A DNA stretch of 64,000 nucleotides from Otatea glauca (taxonomy: Eukaryota; Streptophyta; Magnoliopsida; Poales; Poaceae), in NCBI GenBank assembly GCA_036346275.1, contig CM070730.1, positions 1,674,309 to 1,738,308 of the forward strand. Reading direction: 5' to 3'. The notes under the pieces were generated by a model. It was not told where the DNA came from. It was given only the letters and a program-made list of their open reading frames with translations, and searched no databases. The number at the start of each line of letters is the position of its first letter. The first letter of the stretch is position 1. Positions 46,422 to 57,219 of the stretch are shown one piece after another. The position numbers and the translations under genes are program-made.

Positions 46422-46640
46422 CTACTTATCGCCGCCTCCTCTCCTCTCACCTCCCCGACGTTTCACTAACGCGGGGATGTTGCCTGCCGATGTTGGGGGG
46501 AGACGGGTGCGGACTAACGGATCAGATTTGCCCGAATGATCTCCTGTGGGGTGTGGGCCCTCCTGGTCAGTGACTGAGAACGGGCAAGGCACAATTTCCG
46601 GGAAAAGGTCAGTTTAACCTCTGAACTTACTTTACTGTCT
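46422..46640. promoter_or_regulatory. Probable upstream region of the FMN-binding gene
   Basis: GC-rich sequence just before the start codon, read on the minus strand, with a purine-rich leader. No TATA box was found. The extent is inferred. Confidence 0.25.
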
Positions 46641-46740
46641 GTAGCTACTTTAACCCTTAAGACAGGTGTTTATATACTTTGTCGTATAAGATTTTTCTGA
46701 CATAAAAGAGAGAGTATAGTTGTATAAAACAACATTAAGC

Positions 46741-47077
46741 TATATAGATAATTAAAGTATTGTAGAATCCCATGAAAACAACCTAAGATATCATCTATTG
46801 TATAAGCTATCTTTAGTTTTATCTTTAGATGACATGGAGGAGTATATAGATAGCACTCGTCTCTACTATTGTACATGCTCGTAGGCCTCGCTTTGAGCAT
46901 AGTAATTTTCCTACGGTACTACTAATTTGGGGTTGTCCTAGAGCATGTACAATAGTAGAGGTGACGGTTGTCTTATACTCCTTCATATCATCTAAAGATA
47001 AAACTAAAGATAACTTCTACAATAGATAATATATTAAGGTTGTTTCTGTAAGATCTTACAATCTATTAATTATGGCA
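46741..47077. repeat. Two MITE copies in inverted orientation
   Basis: The left arm (46,741-46,880) is the reverse complement of the right arm (46,941-47,077). Both contain GAGCATGTACAATAGTAGAG, ATCTAAAGATAAAACTAAAG and AGGTTGTTT. The gap is 60 bp. The right copy may extend to about 47,240, where a weak inverted end (GCACAATGGTATAATGTTAG) is seen. Confidence 0.7.
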
Positions 47078-47429
47078 TAAAAAAGTATTTATTGTATACA
47101 ATAACTCATACAGTGGGGTTTTATATTGTATATATAGTCGTCTCTTTATGAAGAGACAGCTATAATATCTCTCCATGTTAGCAAAACTCTTACATGGCAA
47201 AACATATAGACGGCTAACATTATACCATTGTGCATCTTTACTAAATTTTTTGTGGGGGTGTCCTCTCGTTGTGACATGTAACTATACCTTTTTCCTTCCC
47301 TCTCTCACTTCACTTACCTCGCAAAGGCATTTTTCACCGTGACGGTTGGCAACATCCCTTTTATCTTACTTTTCTCCCCTATTTCCTTCCCCCTCAAACT
47401 CAATTTTTTTAAAAAAATTCCTCCTATGT

Positions 47430-47945
47430 TTTTGAATAAGAAATAACTTTAATCATTTTTTAAAGTTTATGAATAAAAAATTTCAAACTAAAAGTTTTTT
47501 TAGTCGAAACTTTTTTCAATTCAGAAGTTTCAAACCGATTTTTTTGAACCGAAAGTTATCGAACCATAATTTTTTGAATCAAAAGTTTTTGAAAATTCCT
47601 ATTGTGAAATTTCCTCACTTGAAAATTTTCTGATTTGAAATTTTCCTAGTTGAAATTTATCGATCTAAATTTTCCCGAGTTGAAAGTTCCTCAAGTTGAA
47701 AATTTTTGAGTTGAAAGTTCCCGAATTGAAATTTCCTAAGTTCAAAGTTTTCTATTCGAAATTTTTCGTGCGATTAGAGTTTTTTTAATTGAAACTTTCC
47801 TACTTGAATTTTTCAAGTTGAAACTTTCTCATTTGAAATTTTAAATTTTAAATTTGTCTGGTTGAATTTTTTTCGAGTTAAAACTTCATGTTTAAAATTT
47901 TCGAAGTTAAAAATTTCTAATTTAAATTTTTTATTTTAGAGGGGA
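47430..47945. repeat. AT-rich degenerate tandem repeat
   Basis: Many short units of the form 'GAGTTGAAAGTTYCY' or 'TTTGAAATTTTCC', period about 15-20 bp, over 500 bp. Non-coding. Confidence 0.7.
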
Positions 47946-48649
47946 AGTATGGGAGATTGGAAAAGGAGTAGTGAAGAGGAAAGAGTGAAGGTGGATAAAG
48001 AAGATGACGTTTGATATCTTATTAGATGTCTTTAAATATTTTAATTCGAAGGTAAACTTAAACTAGTGGTACCAATTTCCAAACGAAACCTTAAACTTTA
48101 AAATCGGATATTATACACTAACTTAAACCATAACCCCGGTTTTAGAGTTGATTTTTAGGTGGCTAACGGTGTAGTAAGCTAGACTTGTCTTCTTTTTCCT
48201 ACCAGCAATGGATTTACTATGGGGCCAATGAGTATTGGGAACTAAGGATGGCAATCAAGTGCAGCGGGCACAAGTAGTGCTTGCCTATATCCATACTCCC
48301 TAGCTAAAATTTCCCCCACAGGTAAATCCGCGAAGGATCGTGAGCAAAGAATCTCGCCCATACCCATTACGCTGCGGATACCTAATACCTGCGGGTGTAC
48401 CCGTTTACCCGCCACCATCAACAATCTTTCCAACCAAATGGCATTAGGAGCTAATAAGCTATGGTACTAATATAATCCTTTTGATGAAATTATAGAAATC
48501 AACTACATTCTGCGGATTGAAGAATGATTATCAATGGTTCAAAATTTCAAATATACATGAGAATAAGAATTAAAATAACACATGCAGACAAATAACACAC
48601 AGATGCTCAAGTTCAACAATTACTAATATAAGGTACCACAAATTGGAGA
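47946..48649. other. 3' flank of the interrupted gene, no feature recognised
   Basis: No gene recognised. The part next to 48,650 is likely the 3' untranslated region of the unrecognised minus-strand gene. Confidence 0.35.
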
Positions 48650-48775
48650 TCAAAGGGTCAACTGGTTGCCTGTTCTAACCCAAATGTCAGTAGAAGGCGG
48701 CAGGTAATCCGGCGGAACGAGCCAAACTTTACAGTCCTTGGCTTCAAAACCTTGTCCGCCAAGAGGCATCAGGAT
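48650..48775 (-). pseudogene. C-terminal half of the last exon of an unrecognised gene, cut off by element C
   Basis: Minus-strand frame ending in TGA at 48,650-48,652. It encodes about 40 residues including MPLGGQGFEAKDCKVWLVPP and STDIWVRTGNQLTL. It joins in frame with the piece at 62,496-62,654 once element C and one AGGAT copy are ignored: 158 + 121 bases make 93 whole codons including the stop. Conserved-looking composition and exact frame continuity argue for a true coding exon. I do not recognise the protein. Confidence 0.6.
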
Positions 48776-49003
48776 TGTTAAGGAACCTCGCTATCGAATA
48801 GTCCAGGGTTCCCGAACAGATCTAAAATTGGAGAACAGACAGAGAGAGACACATGTATATGGGGAGAGCGACGGCGAATTCTTTATTGAATTTCTGATTG
48901 CTCGTACATAGGGGGGACCCCCTCCTCCTTTTATAGCGCTCACCTAGGGTTTCGGCTAAGGGGCCAACGTGGGCTTTCCATGGGCCACGAGGGTTTCCCA
49001 ACA
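48776..49003 (-). repeat. 3' LTR of element C
   Basis: 228 bp with a TATA box (GCTATAAAAGGAGGAGG on the minus strand). Slightly longer than its partner because the partner has several small deletions. Confidence 0.9.
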
Positions 49004-49249
49004 CTCCCCCTTGGGCCCTTTGCCGCGAGATGCATATGCCTCATTAAAACTCCAGAAAAACCTAGTGGGAAAAATACTTGGAGAAAGAGTACATAGCATA
49101 CGCTTACTATGTTGCACGAATTGCCTCGTTAAAACCTTATGCAAGAAAACTTCATGAAAAACTTGCTAAGGAAAAAGAGTACAATTCTCCCAACTTCAAT
49201 TGCTAATCTTCGAGATTCATGTTGGGTATTCATAATTCATGCTCGAGAT

Positions 49250-49780
49250 TCATGTGGGAGTATGTGAAATATCTCCCCCTGAAATCTGCACTTCTCTAAG
49301 TCTCATCATCCCAATTCCTTTCACGCACCTTTCAAAGGTAGATGCTGGGAGTGATTTAGTGAATAAATCTGCAAGATTTTCACATGACTTAGTATGCAAT
49401 ATCTTGATCTCGTTCATCTTATGCAATTCATGAGCATAGAAGAACTTGGGGTTGATATGCTTCGTGAGATTGCTCTTCACATAATCCATATGTGCTTGGG
49501 CAACACAAGCTGCATTATCTTCATAAATTATCGTGGGAGTTTGCTCAATGTTCAAGCCACACGACTTCTGGATGTGGTGAATCATTCTTCTGAGCCATGC
49601 ACATTCACAAGATGCTTCATACAAAGCAATGATTTCCGAGTGGTTTGTCGACGTCGAGACGAGAGTTTGTTTAGACGACTTCCAAGAAATTGTTGTTCCT
49701 CCACATAGGAAAACATAGCCAGTTTGGGACTTGCCAGTATGCGGGTCTGATAAATACCCAGTATCGGCATAGCCAACCAA
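49250..49780 (-). CDS. pol: Copia RNase H domain (element C pol, C-terminal part)
   Basis: 176 residues open to the pol stop. Contains VGYADTGYLSDPHTGKSQTG (first acidic site), SEIIALYEASCECAWL and IYEDNAACVAQAH, the usual copia RNase H signature, then HINPKFFYAHEL and LADLFTKSLP. It would degrade RNA in RNA-DNA hybrids during reverse transcription. It is the best-preserved part of C's pol. Confidence 0.85.
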   Translation of the reverse strand: MVGYADTGYLSDPHTGKSQTGYVFLCGGTTISWKSSKQTLVSTSTNHSEIIALYEASCECAWLRRMIHHIQKSCGLNIEQTPTIIYEDNAACVAQAHMDYVKSNLTKHINPKFFYAHELHKMNEIKILHTKSCENLADLFTKSLPASTFERCVKGIGMMRLREVQISGGDISHTPT

Positions 49781-49789
49781 ATTAAATTC

Positions 49790-51444
49790 ATTGTTTCTTT
49801 TGAAAAACAGACCGAGGTCTTTGCTTCCTTGGAGGTAACGGAAGATGTCCTTGATCCCTTTCCAATGCCTTTTGGTGGGTTACACCTTTGTACCAAAGCT
49901 AGCAAATTCACAATGACGCAATGTCCGCCTAGTGCTATTCGCAAGGTACATGAGCGCCCAATTGCACTCAGATATGGGAATCTCGCTCCCGGGACTTCCT
50001 CCCTCTTCTCTAGGTGCAGTATGGGTCTAGGTGCGCTTGGAGTGACCTTCCAGACCATTGGAGTCTTTGCAGGATATGCTTTTTCAAATCCAAACCTTTC
50101 CAACACTTTCTGCGTGTAGGTTGATTGGTGTACCAAGATTCCTCCTCGGACATGTTCAAGCTGCAAGCCTAAACAAAATTTGGTTTTACCCATATCCTTC
50201 ATTTCGAACTCAGACTTCAAGTATGAACATGCTTCTTCAATTTCTTCATCCGTTCCAATGATGTTCAAGTCATCTACATAGACGGAGATTATACAGAATT
50301 CATTCGGGGATCGCTGTATAAACATACATGGACAATCTTCGCTGTTTGTGTAGCCTTTCTTGCAGAGAAAATCACTCAAGCGATTGTACCACATTCTTCT
50401 CGATCGCTTCACCCATATACAATGATTTCTCCAATTTCACACTGCATGTGTTTCTATTTGCTCCGTCTTGGTTGGGATAGGAATTCCTTCCAGACTTTCA
50501 TGTATATCTCGAATCCAAGTTTCCATATAAATATTTGTGACAACATCCATTAGCTTCATTCTCAACTTCAAGTTGACTGCCATTGAGATCAAATATCTAA
50601 AGGTAATTCCTCCCATGACCGGAGAATAGGATTCTTCATAATCAACTCCAGGACGTTGGGTGAAACCTTGAGCTACAAGCCTTGCTTTGTACCTTACAAC
50701 TTCATTGTTTTCATTTCTCTTCCAAACAAAGACCTATTTGTGACCTACAGGGTTTATCTGGGGAGGTGTGCGGCATACGGGCCCAAACACCTCTCTCTTG
50801 TTCAGAGAGACTAATTCTGTAGTGATCGCCTTTTTCCATTCTTCCCAATCTAGCCTTTTCTTGCACTCTGCGAGAGATGCAGGCTCGGGATCATGATCAA
50901 TGATCGAGGCGATCTTCTTTGCAAAGTATGCATCAACGTTGGCTTTTGCTCTATTCAGGGATTCTCCTGTTATTACAAAGTTTATGGCCATTTCTTCATG
51001 GGGTGCTTCATGCACTTCTACTTGCTCTTCACTGCTATTCCCTATCGCAGGAGCAAGTTCCTTTAGCTTTTCATCGCCTATGTGTGCGCACACATTATTT
51101 TCGGCGGCTTCCTGCAGTGGAAGGTTCAAGTCTGGAATTGCCTTTTTCGTTGGCTTCTTTCCAATGCCAGGTCTCAATTGGCTCCCCTTCTTTCCTTGGG
51201 GCATTTTCGTGATTGGTTGTGGTAAGTCCTCTCGCCCAGTTTTCTCCAGACGTCTCCGGGTACTTTGGGTTTGAGGAGCCAGGTTTCCTGTTCTTTTTCT
51301 TTGAGGCCTCGAACAGCCGAGGATACCTTCTATTTTCTTTGGTATTTCCACCCTCTCTGGTGTATTTCTTGCGGGTACATGCGACTTAACCACGCCCTTC
51401 AGATCACAAAAATGATCAGGCAGTTCATTTGCTAAATTCTGCAA
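49790..51444 (-). pseudogene. pol: Copia reverse transcriptase region (element C pol)
   Basis: Minus strand: the linker before RT (51,444-50,734) ends with FGPVCRTPPQINPVGHK followed by an in-frame TAG where the family has Trp. The palm part (50,412-49,582) includes the active-site motif YVDDLNIIGTDEEIEEACSY. Another stop and at least one frame change (near 50,070) break the frame. The enzyme would copy element RNA into DNA. Confidence 0.85.
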
Positions 51445-51599
51445 ATCAATTATCTTCTGGACTTCTTGATTTGCTTCATTAGTGCGGGGTCATGTGCGGG
51501 ATCGGTGGAACGCCATATGAGTTCCCGGCATTTTTCATCCAAAGGTTGATTTCTCCCTAATAACGGAAACGATCCTCGTCAAAGATGCAATCAATGATC

Positions 51600-52700
51600 G
51601 GGTCAGTATGCAAGTCTCGATCATGGGTTCCAAATACCGATTATGGATGCACTCTCATAACCAACGATATCCCGGACTTGCGGAGAGGGCCCATTGCGAT
51701 CCGTGAGGGTGGTATAGGTACATATACCATACACCCAAATTTTCTATGATGGGAGATCTTGGGATGATCCGTGCACAAGCCGCATAGGAGAATGGATGTT
51801 GTAGGCGACGGTCCAAATTGATAAGAGCTGCTGCGTGCAGATGCGTGTCCCCAACAAGTGTTGGGCAAGTTACAACTCGCAAAAACGGTCGGCAATGAAC
51901 TTAATCCTCTTTATTAGTGCTTTCGCTAGCCCATTCTGCGTATGGACGTGCGATGACGGAGTGCTCACCGCTATCCCCGTTGTAGTGCAATAATCATCAA
52001 ATGCCTTTGAAGTAAATTCTCCGGCATTGTCCATTCTGATGGACTTCACGCGATGATCAGGGAAAGCATTCTTAATTCTTATAATCTGCGAGATCAGCTT
52101 TGCAAAAGCATGGTTTCTTGTTGACAAAAAGCATACATGCAACCATTTCGAGGAAGCATCGATGAGCACCATAAAGTATCGAAACGGCCCTGACAGGGGC
52201 TGAATCGGACCGCAAATATCCCCTTGGATGCGTTCCAGGAATGCAGGGATTTCACTTTGCACTTTCATGATAGAGGGTCTAGTTATTAATTTCCCGGTGG
52301 CACATGCAGGGCACACAAAATCTTCATGATTCGGGAAATTTTTAACATTAATGCCATGACCTTGTGAGTTGTTCACTATATTCCTCATCATTCTAAGACC
52401 AGGATGGCCTAATCTACCATGCCATAAAGAAAATAACTCAGAGCTTCTAAAAACAGTCTTCAAGGAAGTATACACTTCGGGTGCATGAATGTTCGTGTAG
52501 TACAACCCAGATTCATATGAGGGGCATTTTTCTAATACCATTTTTCCACATACCGCGTGCTTCACAATGCACAAGTACTCTTTGCCATTTTCTTCATTGG
52601 TTTCTACGTGAAAACCGTTGGCGCGGATGTTTTTAAAGCTTAAGAGAGTGCGCGTTGATTCAGGGTACAAAAATGGCTTCTTCAATGACCAAAGTTGTAC
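51600..52700 (-). pseudogene. pol: Copia GAG-pre-integrase and integrase region (element C pol)
   Basis: From 52,685: the zinc-binding pre-integrase domain (WHGRLGHPGLRMMRNI ... CPACATGK), then the integrase core with IQGDICGPIQPLSGPFRYF and SIRMDNAGEFTSKAFDDY (two of three acidic catalytic residues). At the third site the element has Lys (QNGLAKALIKR) where the family has Glu. After 51,870 the frame changes, so the C-terminal part is out of frame. Confidence 0.85.
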
Positions 52701-53099
52701 CCATAGGCAATATAATAGTGGCTCTTCCTGAGCCGATTACATATGAGTCGCTTCCTGCGATCGTAGTAATCTTTCCAGCGTTCTTCGTGATCGACTAAAA
52801 GTATTTAGACTAAGATGGTATTTGTTGTGCCACTATCAACAATGCATATCTCTTCCATTTGGGCGCTACACGATTTCTAAATGCAAGAAATATAATTCCA
52901 ATCAAACAGAGGCAAAATAATTCAAATATTGCTTGTAAATGAAAGAATACTGGAATAAAGAATAAATTGCATATATATTCATGAGAGAAGTATGCTCTTC
53001 TAGAGCTTACTATAATCATAATCTAAAAAAAATACTGGAATAAAGAAAATGCTAACAACCATAATCTAAAAAAAATAATGTGATTCATGCATTAACGGG

Positions 53100-53860
53100 C
53101 TTTGGACTTTCCCTTGGCTTAAAACTTCTCTTTTTCACCCTGTTTGCCCTTCTTTCTATGAGTGGGCTTTTTCACCTTATAGCTATTGGCATTGACTTCT
53201 GTGCTAGTGCCACTTCCAGGTGGCTGTGAGACATAGTTCTTGCATAGAATATCGTCTTACGATTCCGCAACTTGCATTATATCAATCAGTTCGTCATACC
53301 CCTTGTATGCGTCCTAACGATAGCTGCGTGCACTCTAGATAGCATTTGGGTGGAAGGTAGAGAGAGTTTTCTCAATCTTCTCCTCATCAGTGATCTTCTT
53401 GCCACATAGGGAGAGATTAGTACAAATTCTGTGCAAGGCAGAATTGTACTCGGCCACTATTCTGTAGTCTGCAAACCTCAGGCGTACCCAATCTTGCTGT
53501 GCTTGGGGCAAGATGATGTACTTGAGCTTCTCGAACCGCTTCTGAAGTGCAGTCCATAGCTTGAGTGCACTTTCCTCAGCCATGTATTCATTCTTCAGAG
53601 TGGCTGAGAGGTGGTGCCTGAGGAAGTGCAAGGCTTGATCGTTCTGTTCGGCGGTAGGTTTCGCGTCCTGCGAGGATCCTAGACCAATTGCTGCACGGAG
53701 CTTCTTGCCCCCAAGAACGATATTTACGTCTGATGCCCAAGTGAGATAGTTCTAACCGTGCGGGGCCAGTTCTTCAAACTCACGATTCACGATGCCGAAC
53801 ATCTGCGTGATTTCAAAATTCTGATTTAGATTACTGCGTGTAATCTGATAGAATATGGTT
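53100..53860 (-). pseudogene. gag: Copia gag of element C, with stop codons
   Basis: The open block at 53,631-53,335 has FLRHHLSATLKNEYMAEESA, LKLWTALQKRFEKLKY and WVRLRFADYRIVAEYNSALH, the UBN2-type Gag core. In-frame stops occur before and after it. Compared with element D, two are single C-to-T changes: CAG to TAG after NAI and CAA to TAA after AES. Confidence 0.8.
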
Positions 53861-54057
53861 GCATAAAGCATAAAGGTGCAGAGAAAAAAAAATGCTATGC
53901 ATTGCAGAATCATAAATAAAGCAACGGATTCAAAATTTCATAAAGCATATTCATAAAATAGAGAAATAAAGCTAGAAAAATTAAAAACAGAGCCAAATAA
54001 ATCTTCTTGATTTTCTGACAATTTTTTCAAAATTTTCTGCAATTTTTTCGAAATTTT

Positions 54058-54694
54058 CTAGCAATTTTCCCTTTTCTTTTCTTCCTTCTTCTTTCTTTCT
54101 TTTTCTTTTCCTTTTCTTTTCTTTTCTTTTCTTTTCCCGGCCGAACCTGCTTGCTGGGCCTCCCTTTTTGGCCCATTTAAGCTTCGGCGGCTAGGGTTCC
54201 CACCCCTAGCCGCCACAGCCGCCGCCGCCTCCTTGCCGCCCGCACCTTGCGTCGTGCGCCGCCTCCCGCACGCACCGCTTCTCACGGCTTCAAGCACGGA
54301 GAAGGCGATGGCGACGAGCTGGGTGCCGCACAGACCGATGTGAGGAGGGGCGGCCGTGGGCCTGGCGAAACCGAGCGCGACGGCGGCCGGAGCGCCGGCC
54401 GAGGCGACGCGGCGGCGGCACACAGACGGCAAGTGGTCGGCCTAGTGCGCCGCGGCGCCATGCGAGCGACGCGCCGAGGCAGAGTGTCGAGCCCGACAGA
54501 AGCGAGATTGAATAGAAGAAGAACACGAACTGAAAATCACAGAGGAAATAGGGAATGGATCGCCTACAGTACGCTACCTCTAACAAACTACTTTACTTGC
54601 TAAGAAAGTTGATACTCCATTCTGATTCCTTTTCCATTAAAGGTCGGCTTTTATAGCCTGAGTTCCGAATTACATGAAGTAAAAGTGAAAACAC
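54058..54694 (-). other. Leader of element C next to gag (inner part)
   Basis: Contains a (TTTTC)n pyrimidine tract at 54,087-54,136 and a GC-rich block at 54,180-54,480. The outer part of the same leader is at 61,342-62,275, beyond element D. Confidence 0.5.
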
Positions 54695-54699
54695 CTTTT

Positions 54700-54925
54700 T
54701 GTTGAGAAACCCTAAAAGCCCATTGAAGGCCCATGTGGTCCCTTATGCCGAAACCCTAGAGAGCGCTATAAAAGGAGGAGGGGGGTCTCCCCCTATGTAC
54801 AAGAAATCATTAGCAATAAAGAATTCGTCGTCGCTCTCCTCATATACCTGTGTCTCTCTCTTTCTGTTCTCCAATTTCAGATCTGTTCGGGAACCCCGAC
54901 TATTCGATAGCGAGGTTCCTTAACA
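54700..54925 (+). repeat. 5' LTR of element D
   Basis: 226 bp with GCTATAAAAGGAGG as TATA box and an AATAAAGAATTC polyadenylation-like signal. Confidence 0.93.
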
Positions 54926-56460
54926 CGTTATCGACGGCTCTCACCGGAGTTCAGATTGAAAAGGTGAGAAAAGGTGGGAATTCGTCGATTGAATCTAATC
55001 GTGTTGTTTTCTATGCATGTATCTAACCTACGCAAGCGGATTGCGTTCACACGTGGCAAGAAGCTACATCGACACGAAACAACAAAGGCACATGAAGCAT
55101 ATTACATCCGAAAAAAAGAAGGGTTGTCGCCTTGGCATGCACCACCGCGTCACCACCGCCACTCTCGACGCAGCGACGGCAGCGACCACCAACGCGTGGC
55201 TCAAGACGCACCTTGCCGCCGTCGCAAGACGAAGCATCTCACCTCGGCAAGAGTGCACAGAGCCACCGCCGCCGCCGCGGCCGCGGCGTCACTGTCTCAA
55301 CCACCGGCATTGCTGCATTGCCGTCGTCGGCTTCGCGAGCGCGCACGCCTCGCCGGCGGCGCGCCGCCGCGCCGCTGTTTGGTGCCAGACGACGCGATCG
55401 CGCCGCGCCTCGGCCAGCGTGCGTGCCGCCCGCCCACCGCCGCCGATCAGACGACTCGCGATCGCGCCGCGCCTCGGCCGCGCGCCGCGCTGGCTTCAAG
55501 CTTCGGCGTCGTGCCGGGCCGCCAACGCCGCCGCGCCGATCGCCGTCCATGTTTCGTCGCTGCGCGCAAGATGGCCGCCCGCGCGCTGCCGCCGCCGCGC
55601 CGGCCAAAGCCGCCACGGCGCGCATGTCGCCATCGGTGTCCCGCCCTGGCTGCGCCGGCGCCGCGACGCTCGGTTTCTCCGCCGCCGCCGCCACGCGCCA
55701 ACGAGTGGTCGCCTCGGTCCTCGTGACTAGCGGCGCGCCGCCGCCAGTTCGCCCGCCCTGCGCGTGCCATCGCGGCCTCGGACCACCGCCGCTGGCACCG
55801 CGCCGCCGCCGCTTCGCCTCGCCCGCCCGCAAGACGAAGACCGCCACGGCCCCGCACAGAAGAAGCACCGCCGCGGCCGACGCGTTACTTGAAGTGCCGC
55901 ATGCGCTGCCGTGCCGCTCCCGGCCGGAGCCGCCGTTGCGCGCCGCCAGCGCTGCGCTGCCGCCGCGCCATGCTGCGCCGCCCGCGCCGCGCCATCGCGC
56001 CAAGCCAGCCAGCCGTCGCGCGCCGAGGAAGGCGAGCGGCGGGTGGAGCAAGGAAGGCGTGCGGATGCGCAGCATTGGCGCAAGGAGCAAGCGGTGTGTG
56101 CGCGCAAGGGACGAGAGCGTCTTGGCTACGGGTGGCTAGGGTGGAAACTAGTCACCGCCCATTTATGGCTCGTGACTCGTGATCGCGCGCCCAAAAAAAG
56201 AAAAAGAAGAAAAGAAAAGGAGAGAAAAAAAAAAATTGCGTAAAATTTTGAAAATTGCCAAAAATCAAGAAGATTTATTTGGCTCGCTTTTAATTTTCTT
56301 GCTTTATTTCTCTGCTTTATGAATTTTGAATTCTTTGCTTTATTTTATATAATGCAATGCACATGTATTTATTTTCTCGCATCTTTATGCTTTTCGAACC
56401 ATTTTCTATTAGATTACACGCAGAATCTAATGTCGGAATTTTGAAATCTTGAAGATGTCC
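54926..56460 (+). other. Long GC-rich leader of element D
   Basis: The first bases after the LTR (CGTTATCGACGGCTCTC) should be the primer-binding site, but they are not the TGGTATCAGAGC type seen in element A. From about 55,130 to 56,150 the sequence is extremely GC-rich with open frames up to 335 codons on the plus strand and 283 on the minus strand. All give Arg/Ala/Pro-rich low-complexity products, so I do not call a gene. An A/G-rich tract at 56,190-56,235 closes it. Element C has a different GC-rich leader in the same place. Confidence 0.6.
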
Positions 56461-57150
56461 GCATCGTGAATCGTGAGTTTGAAGAATCGCCCCGCACGGT
56501 CGTAACTATCTCACTTGGGCATCGGACGTAAAGATCGTTCGTGGGGCAAGAAGCTCGCGCAAAGAATTGGTCTAGGGTCCTCGCAGACGCCAAACCTACC
56601 TGCCAACGTAATGATCAAGCCTTGCACTTCCTCGTGCACCACCTCTCACCACTCAAGAATGAATACATGGTCGAGGAGAGTGCACTCAAGCTTTGGACCG
56701 CACTTCGAGCGGTTGAAAAGCTCAAGTACACCATCTTGCCCCAAGCACGCAAGATTGGGTACGCCTAAGGTTTGCGAACTTGAGCAGTGGCGAGTATAAT
56801 TCGCGCTTGCACGAATTTGTACCAATCTCTCTATGTGGCATGAAGATCACCGATGAAGAAAAGATTGAGAAGACTCTCTACCTTCCACCCTAATGCTATC
56901 CAGAGTGCACGCAACTATCATCGTGACGCATACAAGGAGTATAGCGAATCGATTGATGTAATGCTAGTTGCGGAATCACAAGACGATGTTCTACGCAAGA
57001 ACTATGTCTCGCACCACTGGAAGGCAACCGCACGTAAGTCAATGCCAATAGCTACAAGGTGAGAAAGCCCATTCATAGAAAGAAGGGCAAACAAGGTGAA
57101 AAAGAGAAGTTTCGTGCCAAGGAAAGTCCAAAGCCCGTTAATGCATGAAT
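56461..57150 (+). pseudogene. gag: Copia gag of element D, broken
   Basis: Fragments align with C's gag: HGRNYL near 56,490, HFLVHHLSPLKNEYMVEESA, then LKLWTAL, and FHPNAIQSARNYHRD near 56,880. The frame changes several times, and KRFEKL of C is reduced by deletions. The end has basic residues and no clear zinc knuckle. Confidence 0.8.
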
Positions 57151-57219
57151 CGCATTTCTTTTAGATTATGGTTGTTAGCATTTTCTTTGAATAATGAATT
57201 GTAAGCTCTAGAAGAGCAT

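Noticed and set aside
55132..56139. A 335-codon plus-strand frame and a 283-codon minus-strand frame
   Set aside because: Both are Arg/Ala/Pro-rich low-complexity products of a GC-rich retrotransposon leader. Frames open on both strands at once are expected from the base composition.
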